A DNA stretch of 32,946 bases from a virus (IMGVR_UViG_3300041955_000778:1-32946), one strand, 5' to 3'. Shown: positions 21,801-30,140, counted from the stretch's first letter. Notes: generated from the sequence alone by a model not told the origin. Numbers and translations: made by a program.

Positions 21801-24430
21801 CCGGGGCAGCGGGCGTCACCACATTATTCGCACGTCAAGACCACGTGCACCCCAGCGACACCAGTAGGGTGGCCACCGCGACCACCATTAACGGGCATGC
21901 ACTTTCAAGCAACGTAACGATTTCGGCCAGTGACATCACGACCGGAACGTTGCCCGCTGCCCAGCTACCATCCACGATTAATGCCACGGGGTTACAGGGT
22001 ACGGCTGTCGCAACCACCTCCCCCAGCACGGGGCAGGTACTAGAGTACAACGGCACGTCGTGGGTGCCTGCAAATATTGTGGGCAGTGGCACTGTCACAT
22101 CGGTGGCATTGACTGTACCCAGCGAACTATCTGTTTCCGGCTCACCCATCACCAGCAGTGGTACGCTGGCGATAACTAAAGCCAACCAGAACGCGAACAT
22201 TGTTATGGCTGGCCCGGCCTCTGGTGGTGCTGCGACACCGGGATACCGTGCTCTGGTGGTTGCCGACATACCAGCCATCCCCGAAAGTGGCGTCACCAAC
22301 CTAACGAACGACCTGAGTAACCGCGTGCTAACAACCACAACGGTCAATGGGCACGCACTAAGCAGCAACGTTACGATCTCCGCTAGCGACATCACCACGG
22401 GCAGCCTGCCCATGGCACAGATCCCCAGCGGTGGCAGTTCTAGCACCTATCTGCGTGGTGATGGCACTTGGAACACGCCATCGGGCAGCGGTGGTTCCAC
22501 CACACTTGCAGGCGACACCGACGTTACCATTTCGTCGCCTTCCAACGGACAGGTGCTTACCTATAACGGCACCAGCAGCAAGTGGACAAACCAAGCCGCT
22601 ACGGGAGGGGGCGGTGGTGGTGCCACGATTATCACGGGCACCAACCCCACGCCCAACATCGGTGTTCCTAACACTCCAACGCTGGTCCAGTCCAAGCTAT
22701 TCTCGGGCAATAGCCCGGCAGTTACCTTCACAAGCAACGTGTCCAGCGGCGATTTGATTGTGGTGGTTGTGTCTGGCAGTGGCACGGGCATCCCTAACTC
22801 TGGTTTCACGCCGACCGATAACCTTGGCAGCGGCACTGCTTACTCGCTAATCACCTATGGCACAGAAGGTGGCGCCGAATCCTACGACTGTGCTGTCTTT
22901 GCTGGCTTTGCGACCGCGACGGGTAGCTGTACTGTAACGGTCACCGGCTCGCGTTCTGCTTACTGTTCGGGCATGATCATAGCGGAGTTTAACAACATAC
23001 TCTCCGTGACCCCCGATGCCACAGGTGCTTCTTCGAGCACAACCACCACAGCAGTTCCGTTGACCACGACGGCTAACAGTGACCTCGTTATCGGTGTGGC
23101 TTACTCCAGCACCGCTGAAACTGCTGGCACTGGTTTCACCATGCCACAAGAGGGGACCGTTTCTGGCAACGGCAGTGGATACCTCGCACTAGAGTACCAA
23201 GTGCTGAGCACGGCTGGTGCGATTAACGTAGCCTTCGGCAGCATCACGGCGACTGGTCAAATGCTGGCGATGGCGTTCAAAGCCACCTATGGCACAGCGG
23301 TGTCCGGCAGCACGGGTGAATTCTATCTCTGCACGCCGACCAATACGTTGGTCCCATACGTGGGCAGCTCGTGGGGCACACTAAATCCCAACGTGGTGGC
23401 AACGGGCACCCCGCTCCCCAACCAGATGCTAAGTTACAACGGTTCAAGCTGGGTGCCCGTGTCTGGTTACACCGTGCCACCAATCTGGACGCCGAACGTT
23501 GTCACCTCATCCCGTGCCCTTGGTACGGTGTACCAGAACACCACAGGGTATCCGCTGCTGGTCGTTTGCTACTTTTCGGGCAACTCTTCGGTGACCGTAT
23601 TGCAAGGCATCACGGATGCTAGCAGCAGCCCCACGACTGTGGTGTGGCAGATGAATTCGGCAAGCTCCTCGGGCTGGGCTTTCTACGGCATGATGCTGGT
23701 GCTGCCAAACAACTATTACAAGTTCGCCCCGGTCGGTGGGGTTACGGGCAGCGCGATACAGAGTTGGGTGGAATTCAGCCTGCTCAAAGGTTCGGTTGCT
23801 AGCTCCGGCAGCGTTAAGGCTTCCCGTGCGTTGGGTACCACATACCAGAACACCAGCAGTTCCATGATGTTCGTGGCCACACAGGTGAGCGGAAACGGAG
23901 CCGTGGTTACAGTAGTAAGTGACACTAGCTCCAGTCCCACCACGCAGATATTCACCCAGAAAATAAGCGATTCAGCCACCTACATGACAACGTTCTGCCC
24001 GGTGCTGCCTGGCCACTATTACAAAGTGTCGGCAGCCGGTGGAACACCCGTGCTGCAAGATTGGTTTGAATTTACGTGGTCTGGTGTCACGTGCACACGT
24101 TCGCCCAGCCTAACCTCCACCCGCGTGGTGCCTAGCACAGCGTCTTCGCCGTATCCAGTTCGGCCTATGGTTTCGCCGAACGGCTACGTGTTCACCAACG
24201 TTTCGGGCTACGCAGCGGCAACGTGCACGCTGCACGTTCCCTATGATTACAGCCCCGGTTTCGCGACCTACTTGGCCGGATGTGGTGCTGCGGAATTGTG
24301 CGACCACGCTACACAAAACACCGATGTACGAAACGTCTATGGCTTGGTGCATCCCGGTGCTTCTATCGCATTTTATGTGGATAGCAGTACCTTTACCGTT
24401 AGCAATTGGTTTGACTGGCTCTTCAGCTAA
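18899..24430 (+). CDS. Giant modular tail fibre / adhesin, 1843 residues
   Basis: Residues 1-105 match the preceding 110-residue protein. Next comes a low-complexity linker (about 105-270) with the phage fibre pattern LATVAASSSYNDLTNKPTIP. Three related modules of about 220-240 residues follow (about 475-700, 717-950 and 1259-1490), sharing SGDLIxxVxxGxG, a TDNLGSG-like turn, G(S/A)CT(I/V) and a closing DWYFxTxTxxLYGP. Between modules 2 and 3 are two copies of TTxNGHALSSNVTISASDITTG (about 994 and 1146). The C-terminal 310 residues hold degenerate repeats starting SRALGTxYQNT (about 1537 and 1641). Such proteins bind host receptors. The start has a good ribosome site (AAGGA). No chaperone, protease or collagen domain is seen. 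Confidence 0.88.
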   Translation: MAWAPITGSTFQDASGNLLVNGMITFVPTDANGNPIPAHAESGGLVIEQSSAPITNGVIANDYVVAPFLYTVLFVDGMTGLGVVLKGVTVTDAGINFDTYNPTLAASATMTSELNSAPWATGGGGGTWVEMFTPTAHEFLTGFNSHTGDFSAAQPAYSDLTGVPVLPNGSTATTQAADDDSANVATTQYTDSAVATALATALLKANDLSDVASPTAARTNLGLATVAASSSYNDLTNKPTIPAAQVNSDWNAASGVAEILNKPTIPQPGTTILYGTVSNLNAAVATSALVQSNFGQLSNANAGPFPVTSAVSSGCNLSAWQVGATLGTLSAGPSYAWVFNVTLNANVVDIFFYASGSGTTTNGYVIRLDGRAGQYPSQVFKVTSGVWTAIGGQYPLSPVNASTLTGTYGVSLEYPTYGTITWDVVFNGQAGATAVDSTYTPSGAIYYGYEVGTGASLSATTIGNPFAISPFANPQSVIALDNPVASGDLITMVLYGNGAGTTTGALAISDTLGSSWSLVASQVGPGACANDIEVYAAIAPTAGACTITLGNGASTALNSYSGYVLAEVQGCTATVDVSGGSYSVMSVGLTTTDTNDFIIAALDDTLATTVVPGSGFTAGVGGSCSYEGNTITCGFAYATIATAGALTASFTGSDFIDPCMLVVAFKGGTGTSAVGADGDWYFNTATDTLYGPRVSGVWPVDGFLLTGVIHSGAAPAPVVQQSAMVATTSAEPFTYTLTTKNVTAGNLIVVVVMGEGTSIPNTGYVITDNLGSGTYPCVAWVFTGSNYDIAYFAAVAASSGSCTISLSGSRTPTYDQAMGVAEISGASTVVDVSATATGTGVSLTTTIANDLVMAAIITQGGYDPSAASGFTSLGTSINSNCESAWEYLVATTPGTVTANFASGYAASAGLQAVALKAATSFPVNASNGDWYFCTTTNILYGPVSGGVWPSTGYQLGQAATATPLMDGTGAAGVTTLFARQDHVHPSDTSRVATATTINGHALSSNVTISASDITTGTLPAAQLPSTINATGLQGTAVATTSPSTGQVLEYNGTSWVPANIVGSGTVTSVALTVPSELSVSGSPITSSGTLAITKANQNANIVMAGPASGGAATPGYRALVVADIPAIPESGVTNLTNDLSNRVLTTTTVNGHALSSNVTISASDITTGSLPMAQIPSGGSSSTYLRGDGTWNTPSGSGGSTTLAGDTDVTISSPSNGQVLTYNGTSSKWTNQAATGGGGGGATIITGTNPTPNIGVPNTPTLVQSKLFSGNSPAVTFTSNVSSGDLIVVVVSGSGTGIPNSGFTPTDNLGSGTAYSLITYGTEGGAESYDCAVFAGFATATGSCTVTVTGSRSAYCSGMIIAEFNNILSVTPDATGASSSTTTTAVPLTTTANSDLVIGVAYSSTAETAGTGFTMPQEGTVSGNGSGYLALEYQVLSTAGAINVAFGSITATGQMLAMAFKATYGTAVSGSTGEFYLCTPTNTLVPYVGSSWGTLNPNVVATGTPLPNQMLSYNGSSWVPVSGYTVPPIWTPNVVTSSRALGTVYQNTTGYPLLVVCYFSGNSSVTVLQGITDASSSPTTVVWQMNSASSSGWAFYGMMLVLPNNYYKFAPVGGVTGSAIQSWVEFSLLKGSVASSGSVKASRALGTTYQNTSSSMMFVATQVSGNGAVVTVVSDTSSSPTTQIFTQKISDSATYMTTFCPVLPGHYYKVSAAGGTPVLQDWFEFTWSGVTCTRSPSLTSTRVVPSTASSPYPVRPMVSPNGYVFTNVSGYAAATCTLHVPYDYSPGFATYLAGCGAAELCDHATQNTDVRNVYGLVHPGASIAFYVDSSTFTVSNWFDWLFS
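20320..23370 (+). repeat. Three diverged copies of a 220-240-residue fibre module
   Basis: The module copies lie at about 20320-20995, 21050-21745 and 22675-23370. All have VVVVxGxG(T/S)xIPN or its variant, TDNLGSG or SDTLGSS, a cysteine in the G-x-CT(I/V) turn, and an end such as NGDWYFCTTTNILYGP. They differ in many other positions, so they are old duplications that have diverged, not recent copies. The second pair are the closest to each other. Confidence 0.75.
21880..22403 (+). repeat. Two copies of the NGHALSSNVTISASDITTG fibre motif
   Basis: The sequences at about 21880-21950 and 22335-22403 encode nearly the same 22 residues, the second ending GSLPMAQIPS where the first has GTLPAAQLPS. 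This motif type occurs in the repeat-bearing shaft of many phage fibres. Despite identical protein, the codons differ in several places, suggesting long-standing duplication. Confidence 0.7.
23508..24130 (+). repeat. Tandem C-terminal fibre repeats
   Basis: Two units of about 105 residues begin with SRALGTVYQNT (near 23508) and SRALGTTYQNT (near 23822), each followed by a VTV strand, SSSPTT and a YYK..P/S.GG turn, then W-(V/F)-EF-(S/T). A weaker third unit starts around 24118. They form the distal end of the fibre, the place where receptor binding is expected. Confidence 0.7.
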
Positions 24431-24451
24431 CAGCTCCTTCAGTTAGGCAAC

Positions 24452-25084
24452 ATGATTATCGGCACGTTCAACGGCTGGAACATTATCAGCACACCCTCCA
24501 TCCCTGCGTGGAAGCAATTGGATTTCTCCGCATTTGACAGCGTAGGCGTTACCCAGAGCCCATTCACCTTACAGAGCCAGACGCAGTATTGGGTTGGTGG
24601 CGATCATTGGACAGTTAATGCTTCTCTGCCGCCCATGTCGTATGCGAACGCCCGGACCTGGGTGGCATTCCTGTTGGAATGCCGGGGCCGACTCAATGCG
24701 TTTCAGATTGGCGATCCGCTCGGAAAGAAGCCGTCTGGAAGTCCGGCCGGAACACCTGTCGTCAACGGCACGAACTCAGCCACATCCACTGTTCTGGTAA
24801 CTCGTGGTTGGCGTGCAAATACGAACAGGTTACTTCTGCCGGGCGATTATTTCCAGATTGGCTACCGACTTTATGTCGTCGTCTCCAGCGCCGTAAACAG
24901 TGACTCCGGCGGAAATGCAACGATCAATATTTGGCCGTCGCTACGTGAGCAGGTGACGGACGGAACGGCCATTATCACAACGAATTGCAGCGGGTTGTTC
25001 CGCCTCGCCTCTAACCAGCGTGATTACACATTCCGCGAGACAAAGACTGTCGGCCTGTCCCTGAAGATTGAAGAGTGCCGCTAA
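24452..25084 (+). CDS. Distal tail protein-like structural protein
   Basis: The 210-residue protein has the phrases SPFTLQSQTQYWVGGDHW and NASLPPMSYANARTWVAFLLECRGRLNAF, followed by QIGDPLGKKPSGSP. This pattern (S.PFT.....Y.W.G..W, TLPPM, AWVAFL, GDPL) is shared by tail-tip proteins in the same position in many lambda/GTA-like phages of Gram-negative bacteria. It probably forms the ring between tail tube and hub. It starts 21 bp after the fibre stop; the order distal tail, hub, peptidase, gpJ is preserved. Confidence 0.75.
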   Translation: MIIGTFNGWNIISTPSIPAWKQLDFSAFDSVGVTQSPFTLQSQTQYWVGGDHWTVNASLPPMSYANARTWVAFLLECRGRLNAFQIGDPLGKKPSGSPAGTPVVNGTNSATSTVLVTRGWRANTNRLLLPGDYFQIGYRLYVVVSSAVNSDSGGNATINIWPSLREQVTDGTAIITTNCSGLFRLASNQRDYTFRETKTVGLSLKIEECR

Positions 25085-25138
25085 GCGCCATCCCAAAATA
25101 TCTCGATTGCCCGTCACTCGCCTCTCCCGAAGTAGCTT

Positions 25139-25699
25139 ATGCCCAGAACCCTTGATTCCAATACCGCAGCCCAGCTCACCAGCAATGTAGTGCGACCCGT
25201 GTTCTTTGTGTCAATCGCCTTCAGCAACGAGACGATTTACGCCTGGACGGGGGCCGGGAACTTCGTCAATCCCTATGACGGGCAGACTTATACCGGCGTG
25301 GGTAATTTCGGGAGTGTCTCCAGCCTCCAGGAAGGGTCCGACGTCACCGCGCAAGGGATCTCTCTCAAGTTATCAGGAATCCCGACCAACCTGTTAGACG
25401 ACTCACTCTCCAATGTTCAGTTTGGCCAGCTTGCCAAAGTGCAGCTCGGTTTCTTGAACATCAGCGGAGCCTTGGTCGGCGCACCTATTCCTGCGTTCAT
25501 CGGTCTGGTGGATCAGCCCGCTATCGACATCAGCACGGACACGGTAACGGTTTCCATTTCTGTTGAGAGCCGCTTTGCTGACATGCAACGGGCTCCGGGC
25601 GGCAGGCTCACCGACCAGGACCAGCGCAGCCGATATCCAGCCGACGGCTCGCTGCGGTGGGTCGCGTACATCCAGAACATGCATTTGGGGTGGAACTAG
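25139..25699 (+). CDS. Tail hub protein (DUF2163-like / GTA hub type)
   Basis: This 186-residue protein begins PRTLDSNTAAQLTSNVVRPV and contains YAWTGAGNFVNPYDGQTYTG, EGSDVTAQGISLKLSGIPTN, and VSISVESRFADMQRAPGGRL followed by TDQDQRSRYPADGSL. These blocks match the tail hub of gene transfer agents and related phages. The protein connects the distal tail ring to the central tip. The stop TAG overlaps the GTG of the peptidase gene. Confidence 0.8.
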   Translation: MPRTLDSNTAAQLTSNVVRPVFFVSIAFSNETIYAWTGAGNFVNPYDGQTYTGVGNFGSVSSLQEGSDVTAQGISLKLSGIPTNLLDDSLSNVQFGQLAKVQLGFLNISGALVGAPIPAFIGLVDQPAIDISTDTVTVSISVESRFADMQRAPGGRLTDQDQRSRYPADGSLRWVAYIQNMHLGWN

Positions 25700-26142
25700 T
25701 GAGCGTGATTCGCAAGCCCGATTGGCAGCAACGGCTGCATGAATTCCTGTTAGCGCGAGGGAAGCAACCCTTCGCCTGGGGAAAGAACGACTGTGCCTTG
25801 TTCGCTGCTGATGCCATTCAATCTTTTACCGGCGTCGATTTCGCTGGCGACTTCCGGGGCAAATACACCGACGAAGCCGGGGCCAACGCAACGATTAAGT
25901 CCGTGACGGCTGGTTCAACGGTAGAGGATGCCGCTGTCCATGCGGCCAAGCAGCACGGCTTGGTGGAGTGGAAGACGGTCATGCTAGCCCAGCGGGGAGA
26001 CCTCGCACTTTATCAGGGCTCCGAGGGGTTAGCTGCTGGCGTCGTTCACCTCAATGGCATTCATGCTCTTTTTGTGACGCCGACCGGACTCCACAAAATT
26101 CCGCTGCGCCGGTGTCTGCGCGCATGGAAGGTGGGGCAGTAA
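25699..26142 (+). CDS. NlpC/P60-like tail peptidase (DUF6950-like)
   Basis: Beginning at a GTG overlapping the previous stop, the 147-residue protein has PFAWGKNDCALFAADAI, with probable catalytic cysteine C32, an aspartate in QRGDLALYQG (about 101) and a histidine in NGIHALFVTP (about 122). A ProTein-degrading or peptidoglycan-cutting role at the tail tip is likely: the enzyme opens the cell wall during infection. It is followed immediately by the gpJ-like gene, as in the GTA peptidase-megatron pair. With no other lysin in view it may also be the only murein hydrolase here. A frame opening at 25657 is not supported. Confidence 0.8.
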   Translation: MSVIRKPDWQQRLHEFLLARGKQPFAWGKNDCALFAADAIQSFTGVDFAGDFRGKYTDEAGANATIKSVTAGSTVEDAAVHAAKQHGLVEWKTVMLAQRGDLALYQGSEGLAAGVVHLNGIHALFVTPTGLHKIPLRRCLRAWKVGQ

Positions 26143-28814
26143 TGGCGAAGATCATTGAGGGAATCGGGATGATCGTTGGCCTCGGGGTCGCAGCTTTCCT
26201 TGATCCAGCACTGATCCCCTTCCTGATCGAAATCGAACCCGCAGTCCTTGGCCTCGGCGCTTCAATGGTGCTGATGGGTATCGCTGCGGAATTTGCCAGC
26301 GGCAATACGAATAGCGTTTCTGTCAGGGAGGCGGCAGGCTCCCGTCAAGTAATCTACGGGCAAACCAGGGCAAGCGGCACCGTAGTTTATTGGGCGAGCA
26401 CGAACAGCAACAGCCAACTTAATCAGATTTGCATCTGGGCCTCTCATACCCTGCAAAGCATTGATAACCTCTATCTGGATAACCGCAGAGCATATTGGGC
26501 GGAGGGCAACGGGCCGGACCCAACCGTTTACGGTACTAACAGCCTCCTGGACTCGTCAGATCACTATGACGATGCCGGAAATAAGTACAACTTCAAAGGG
26601 AAGGCTGCGGCCTCGCATACTCTCGGCTCATCCGCTGGCTACTGGTTTCAAGATTTGTACAGCCGGACAAATAACTCCGGCAACGGCGGAGCCATTTGGG
26701 ACAGTGCTTGCACGTTGAACGGGTTGGCCTCGACATATTGTCGGGCTGAGTACGACTCCAGCATCTTTAACAGCCCGCCCAATCTTCAGGCCGATATCCA
26801 TGGCAAATGCGATATTTATGACCCTCGCCTCGGGGCGCAATTCCTGAGCGATGGCGTTACGCCGAACCCGGCAACCCACATTTGGACGAACAATGCCGCG
26901 CTGATCATTGCCGACTACCTGTGCAACCCCGATTTTGGCTTCGGCTGCAACTACTCGGTCGAGATCGACGAAGATCAACTGATCGCCGCTGCGAATATCT
27001 GCGACGAGCAGGTTCAGCTCGCGGTGCAACCCGGCGCATGGGCTGCGAATTACGAATACGCCATCGGGCAGGTGATTTACGACAGCAATGGCCGACTGCA
27101 AACTGTGCAAGGGTACACGAATCAGGCGATCGGGTATTCAGGCGGCAGCCAGCCGACATGGGCAACGACTGAAGGTGCCACCACACAAGACAACAATATT
27201 ATCTGGGTTGCGGGCACGGTCGGACAGGCACTAACCGAGGCACGGTACACGATCAACGGCAGCTTCCGGTATAGCAACAATCGAGGCGACATCCTCGATT
27301 CGATGCTGATGGCCATGGAAGGCCGCATCTCGGTCAGCGGTGGTCTGATCAAGATTTACCCCGCCGCGTGGTACGGAACGTCACTGGAGTTCGACGAGGG
27401 CGATTTAGTCGGACCCGTCAAATGGACCCCAAGACGCAAGTTCCGTGATCTGTTCAATACCGTGCGGGCAACGTATGTCAGCCCGGTTTACCCGTACATG
27501 ATTATGGGTCTGATGTCGAACGGCTACCGTGACCCCAATGTTTTTTCCGGTGAGTACCAGCCGACGGACGCCCCGGAGTATGCGCAAGACGCATTGCACG
27601 GATACACGACGGACCCGAATCTTGCCCAGGATGGCGGCACCAAGCTGTACATGGATCGCCGCTATCAGTTCGTGCAGAGCTGCGCAACCGTCCAGCGCCT
27701 GATGAAAATATTCCTGCTGCGCAACCGCTGGCAGGGGACCGGCACTTTGCAAATGAATCTGGCGGCATACCAGACACAAGCTGTCGATGCCATTCAGATG
27801 ACGTTCTCTCCGCTAACCTGGAGTAACAAGAACCTTGAAGTCACCAACTTCCGCTTTGTGCCAAAGATCAGTTACAACGAGGAAGGCAAGGAGGCCCCAA
27901 CCCTCGCGTGTGAGCTTGATGTCTGCGAGACGGACCCAAGCATCTACACGTGGTCGCCTGCTGAAGAGCGGGGAATGGAAAACACCAATTCCCCGCTGAT
28001 GGCCGACTCGTTCCAAGTGGGATCGCCGACAAATCTTGTGCTCACCAGTGGAAGCACCACAGCGGTCGTTGGCGCAGACGGAATCATCATTCCCCGCATC
28101 TTGGCTACGTGGACTGAGCCGGATGATCCGTTTGTTACCACGGGCGGATACATTGTTGTCCAGACACAGCCAGCGTCAGGTGGAGCAACATGGAACACGG
28201 TCGCTCAGGTCAGTGGCACCACAACTCAGTGCTACATCGTTGGCGTGGTCTGCGGGCAGGCGTATAACGTGCAGATTTACGCAGTGCGGGCCAATGGTGC
28301 CATATCAGAGTTTGAATCGGTGGCCAACTACACTGTCTCTGAGACCACGACCGTACTCAGCACGACTAACCTGTTGAGCAATATCCCCTTCAACCAAACA
28401 AATAACATGACGCTGAACCCTGTTTGCCATGTTGTAGAAGGAACAGGCGGCGGAGTGTGGTGGGGTGTCGAATGGTATGGGCCTGGTGGGCCGGGAACCT
28501 CTGCCACCGCCACAATGGGAAACGGCTCGACAATCACATTGCCTGCGGGAATCACTTACGGGGAATGGCCTCCCAGCACATCAGTTACATGCTATTACCA
28601 AGGAAACGGCGGCTATGAATGGACGGAAGGATCAGGTAATGCGGCGGCGCTAAGCGATGGTTACCTGATGGTCGGCAGCTTTACTACGATGGGTGAGCTG
28701 ACCGACTGGGTTGCGGCTCCGGGCATTGTCGGCGGTGGTGCGGTAGCTGGCATGGGCGGGCCGCGCAGCGGTACGGTTAACCCCACTCCGGTGTCGGGTG
28801 GGTCAATGGTATAG
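26142..28814 (+). CDS. Tail tip host-specificity protein, gpJ-like
   Basis: Starting at the ATG at 26142 (TAATG overlap with the peptidase stop), the 890-residue protein has hydrophobic N-terminal segments (about 5-25 and 35-52, VGLGVAAFLDPALIPFLIEI) that resemble the gpI-type membrane region, then the gpJ signature SVREAAGSRQVIYGQTRASG (about 62-81). The central part holds the phage tail tip domain. A fibronectin type III-like domain is predicted at about 626-736 (ILATWTEPDDPFVTTGGYIV, YNVQIYAVRANG). A glycine- and threonine-rich C-terminus follows. It contacts the host surface and may form the channel for DNA. The earlier ATG at 25968 would overlap the peptidase heavily and is rejected. Confidence 0.9.
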   Translation: MAKIIEGIGMIVGLGVAAFLDPALIPFLIEIEPAVLGLGASMVLMGIAAEFASGNTNSVSVREAAGSRQVIYGQTRASGTVVYWASTNSNSQLNQICIWASHTLQSIDNLYLDNRRAYWAEGNGPDPTVYGTNSLLDSSDHYDDAGNKYNFKGKAAASHTLGSSAGYWFQDLYSRTNNSGNGGAIWDSACTLNGLASTYCRAEYDSSIFNSPPNLQADIHGKCDIYDPRLGAQFLSDGVTPNPATHIWTNNAALIIADYLCNPDFGFGCNYSVEIDEDQLIAAANICDEQVQLAVQPGAWAANYEYAIGQVIYDSNGRLQTVQGYTNQAIGYSGGSQPTWATTEGATTQDNNIIWVAGTVGQALTEARYTINGSFRYSNNRGDILDSMLMAMEGRISVSGGLIKIYPAAWYGTSLEFDEGDLVGPVKWTPRRKFRDLFNTVRATYVSPVYPYMIMGLMSNGYRDPNVFSGEYQPTDAPEYAQDALHGYTTDPNLAQDGGTKLYMDRRYQFVQSCATVQRLMKIFLLRNRWQGTGTLQMNLAAYQTQAVDAIQMTFSPLTWSNKNLEVTNFRFVPKISYNEEGKEAPTLACELDVCETDPSIYTWSPAEERGMENTNSPLMADSFQVGSPTNLVLTSGSTTAVVGADGIIIPRILATWTEPDDPFVTTGGYIVVQTQPASGGATWNTVAQVSGTTTQCYIVGVVCGQAYNVQIYAVRANGAISEFESVANYTVSETTTVLSTTNLLSNIPFNQTNNMTLNPVCHVVEGTGGGVWWGVEWYGPGGPGTSATATMGNGSTITLPAGITYGEWPPSTSVTCYYQGNGGYEWTEGSGNAAALSDGYLMVGSFTTMGELTDWVAAPGIVGGGAVAGMGGPRSGTVNPTPVSGGSMV

Positions 28815-28821
28815 GAAAATT

Positions 28822-29145
28822 ATGGCAATCGACGTTGTGCAAGCAATCATCGACGTGAATGAAAAGCGCGAACAGGTGATTCTAATGGACGATTACGGGG
28901 CAGCCTACCACGTCTATATTCCTGTTGCTTCCGCCACGCGGCAACAAACCATTCAAGCCGGGGTGACGTTGATGCAAAACAACCAGACGGCGATGGAATC
29001 GTATGCCGTTGCCAATGGCCATGACCTGTCCGCGCAGAAGGCTGCTGGTATCGCGAAGAAGCGGGCTCTAATAGCCCAGAACAAACCGGCTCCGTTTGTT
29101 CCAACCCCCGCCGTGCCGACTCCAGCTCCGACAACGACCCCGTAG
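28822..29145 (+). CDS. 107-residue late protein of unknown function
   Basis: From the ATG at 28822 (AGGA 6 bp upstream) the protein has an N-terminal beta-rich part (AIDVVQAIIDVNEKREQVIL) and a proline- and threonine-rich tail (FVPTPAVPTPAPTTTP) that looks like a flexible linker or surface tail. The gene starts 7 bp after gpJ. Similar short genes after gpJ may be small tail or virion-associated proteins; this is inference. Not recognised as a known family. Confidence 0.6.
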   Translation: MAIDVVQAIIDVNEKREQVILMDDYGAAYHVYIPVASATRQQTIQAGVTLMQNNQTAMESYAVANGHDLSAQKAAGIAKKRALIAQNKPAPFVPTPAVPTPAPTTTP

Positions 29146-29185
29146 CAAATTATCGGCCCCATCTGTTAGGAGTTGATCCCCAGAG

Positions 29186-29593
29186 ATGTACCAGACCATG
29201 CTTGAACCCATCACCGCCCCCTTGCAATACGGCCCTTATCTCGGTGCTTCTTTCCTGTGCGTAGCGCTGTTCATCTGGTCGCAGTTAGCGATGAACGCAT
29301 TCCGCAAGACGTTTGACCGGCACGTGGATTCTGACGACAAGAGTTTTGCCGACCTGCAAAAGATGCAATCGGCGATTCTTTCCCAGCAGACTTCCGCGCT
29401 GTCATCGATCCGGGATATCGCCGAATCGATCAACCATCTCGCCGACGCCATCACGACGCAAAGCGAGATGCACCACGAGCAGCTAGAGTTATTGCGGGAG
29501 CAGAGTGGGGATATAAAAATCATGCTGACGAATCAGACAGCGGCGCAAGGCAATCTGCAAAAGCTGCTGGAGCAGGTCGTGCTCAAGCTGTAG
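29186..29593 (+). CDS. Membrane-anchored coiled-coil protein, holin/spanin-like
   Basis: The 135-residue product has one hydrophobic segment (about residues 18-36, YLGASFLCVALFIWSQLAM) followed by a charged region with extended helical coil (HVDSDDKSFADLQKMQSAIL to the end). A single membrane helix plus periplasmic or cytoplasmic coil is seen in spanin or holin partner proteins at the end of late operons, so a role in lysis is a reasonable guess, not a demonstration. It is the last gene before the strong terminator. No endolysin gene is next to it. Confidence 0.6.
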   Translation: MYQTMLEPITAPLQYGPYLGASFLCVALFIWSQLAMNAFRKTFDRHVDSDDKSFADLQKMQSAILSQQTSALSSIRDIAESINHLADAITTQSEMHHEQLELLREQSGDIKIMLTNQTAAQGNLQKLLEQVVLKL

Positions 29594-29618
29594 CGGCGCA
29601 AAGTTCATACGCCGAAGA

Positions 29619-29646
29619 GGGCTCCGGTTTGCGCCGGAGCCCTTTT
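29619..29646 (+). terminator. Strong terminator at the end of the late operon
   Basis: Perfect 9-bp stem GGGCTCCGG (29619-29627) / CCGGAGCCC (29634-29642) with a 6-base loop, then TTTT (29643-29646) and GTGTT. It lies 26 bp after the stop of the coiled-coil gene and isolates the late transcript from the accessory cassette downstream. Confidence 0.92.
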
Positions 29647-29897
29647 GTGTTCCTGCCACGCCCCGTGGTTAGACTTGACCCGCAGCCGCAGCCCTCTGTT
29701 CGGCAACGATCTCGATTTACGCGGCAAAGCCCGAAATGGGACCGTATTGGATGCAGATTCAGCTTTGGCTTTGCAAACCCGCTCACCCGCAGTACAATCC
29801 GGACGATTCGAGCTTCCTGTTAAAAATGATACGGGGGGCTTTGGTCTCCTTCGGGCTCTGTGGGACGCCCTTACCCAGGGTAGTGGGAGGAGCTTAC
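29647..29897 (+). promoter_or_regulatory. Spacer with candidate promoter for the accessory cassette
   Basis: TTGCAA (29771-29776) and TACAAT (29793-29798) with a 16-bp spacer form a good sigma-70 promoter in front of the membrane protein gene. The CAGTACAAT context at 29790-29798 resembles the phage motif CAGTACAAA. Immediately before the gene is GGGAGGAGC, a strong ribosome site. No gene is seen in the 29647-29897 stretch; the ORFs crossing it use other frames and lack support. Confidence 0.55.
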
Positions 29898-30140
29898 ATG
29901 AAGAAATGGCTCTCGGCAGTTGCCACGTTTATTCTTGCGAACGCTTGGCTTGCGGCGGCTGCCACGTTTGTTATCTCCAGCGCTTTGATAGCAGGCTTCT
30001 ATGGGCTGTTGGACGTGCGAGCCAGCCGCATTCCGATCCCGTTGTACCCACCGGTCATCGGCGCAGTCCTGGCTTGGGTAGTTTTCCGCAGACACCGGGC
30101 CAAGTTTCGCAGCAACCCCAATTCAATCCATAAGGATTAA
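29898..30140 (+). CDS. 80-residue membrane protein of the accessory cassette
   Basis: The ATG at 29898 is chosen for its exceptional ribosome site (GGAGG, 7 bp upstream). The product is hydrophobic with two membrane helices (about 8-30, TFILANAWLAAAATFVISSAL, and 50-63, YPPVIGAVLAWVVF) and ends in a very basic tail (RRHRAKFR). The topology could fit a holin or an envelope-modifying protein. It is co-transcribed with the Sel1 gene, overlapping by 1 bp (TAATG). No family is recognised. Confidence 0.6.
   Translation: MKKWLSAVATFILANAWLAAAATFVISSALIAGFYGLLDVRASRIPIPLYPPVIGAVLAWVVFRRHRAKFRSNPNSIHKD

Noticed and set aside
19195-22446. Minus-strand ORFs of 228 and 203 residues within the fibre gene
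   Set aside because: Both are antisense shadows of the repetitive, GC-rich fibre coding sequence, with low-complexity products.
25968-26141. Upstream extension of the gpJ-like gene to 25968
   Set aside because: It would read through most of the peptidase gene in another frame; the ATG at 26142 fits both family start and operon overlaps.
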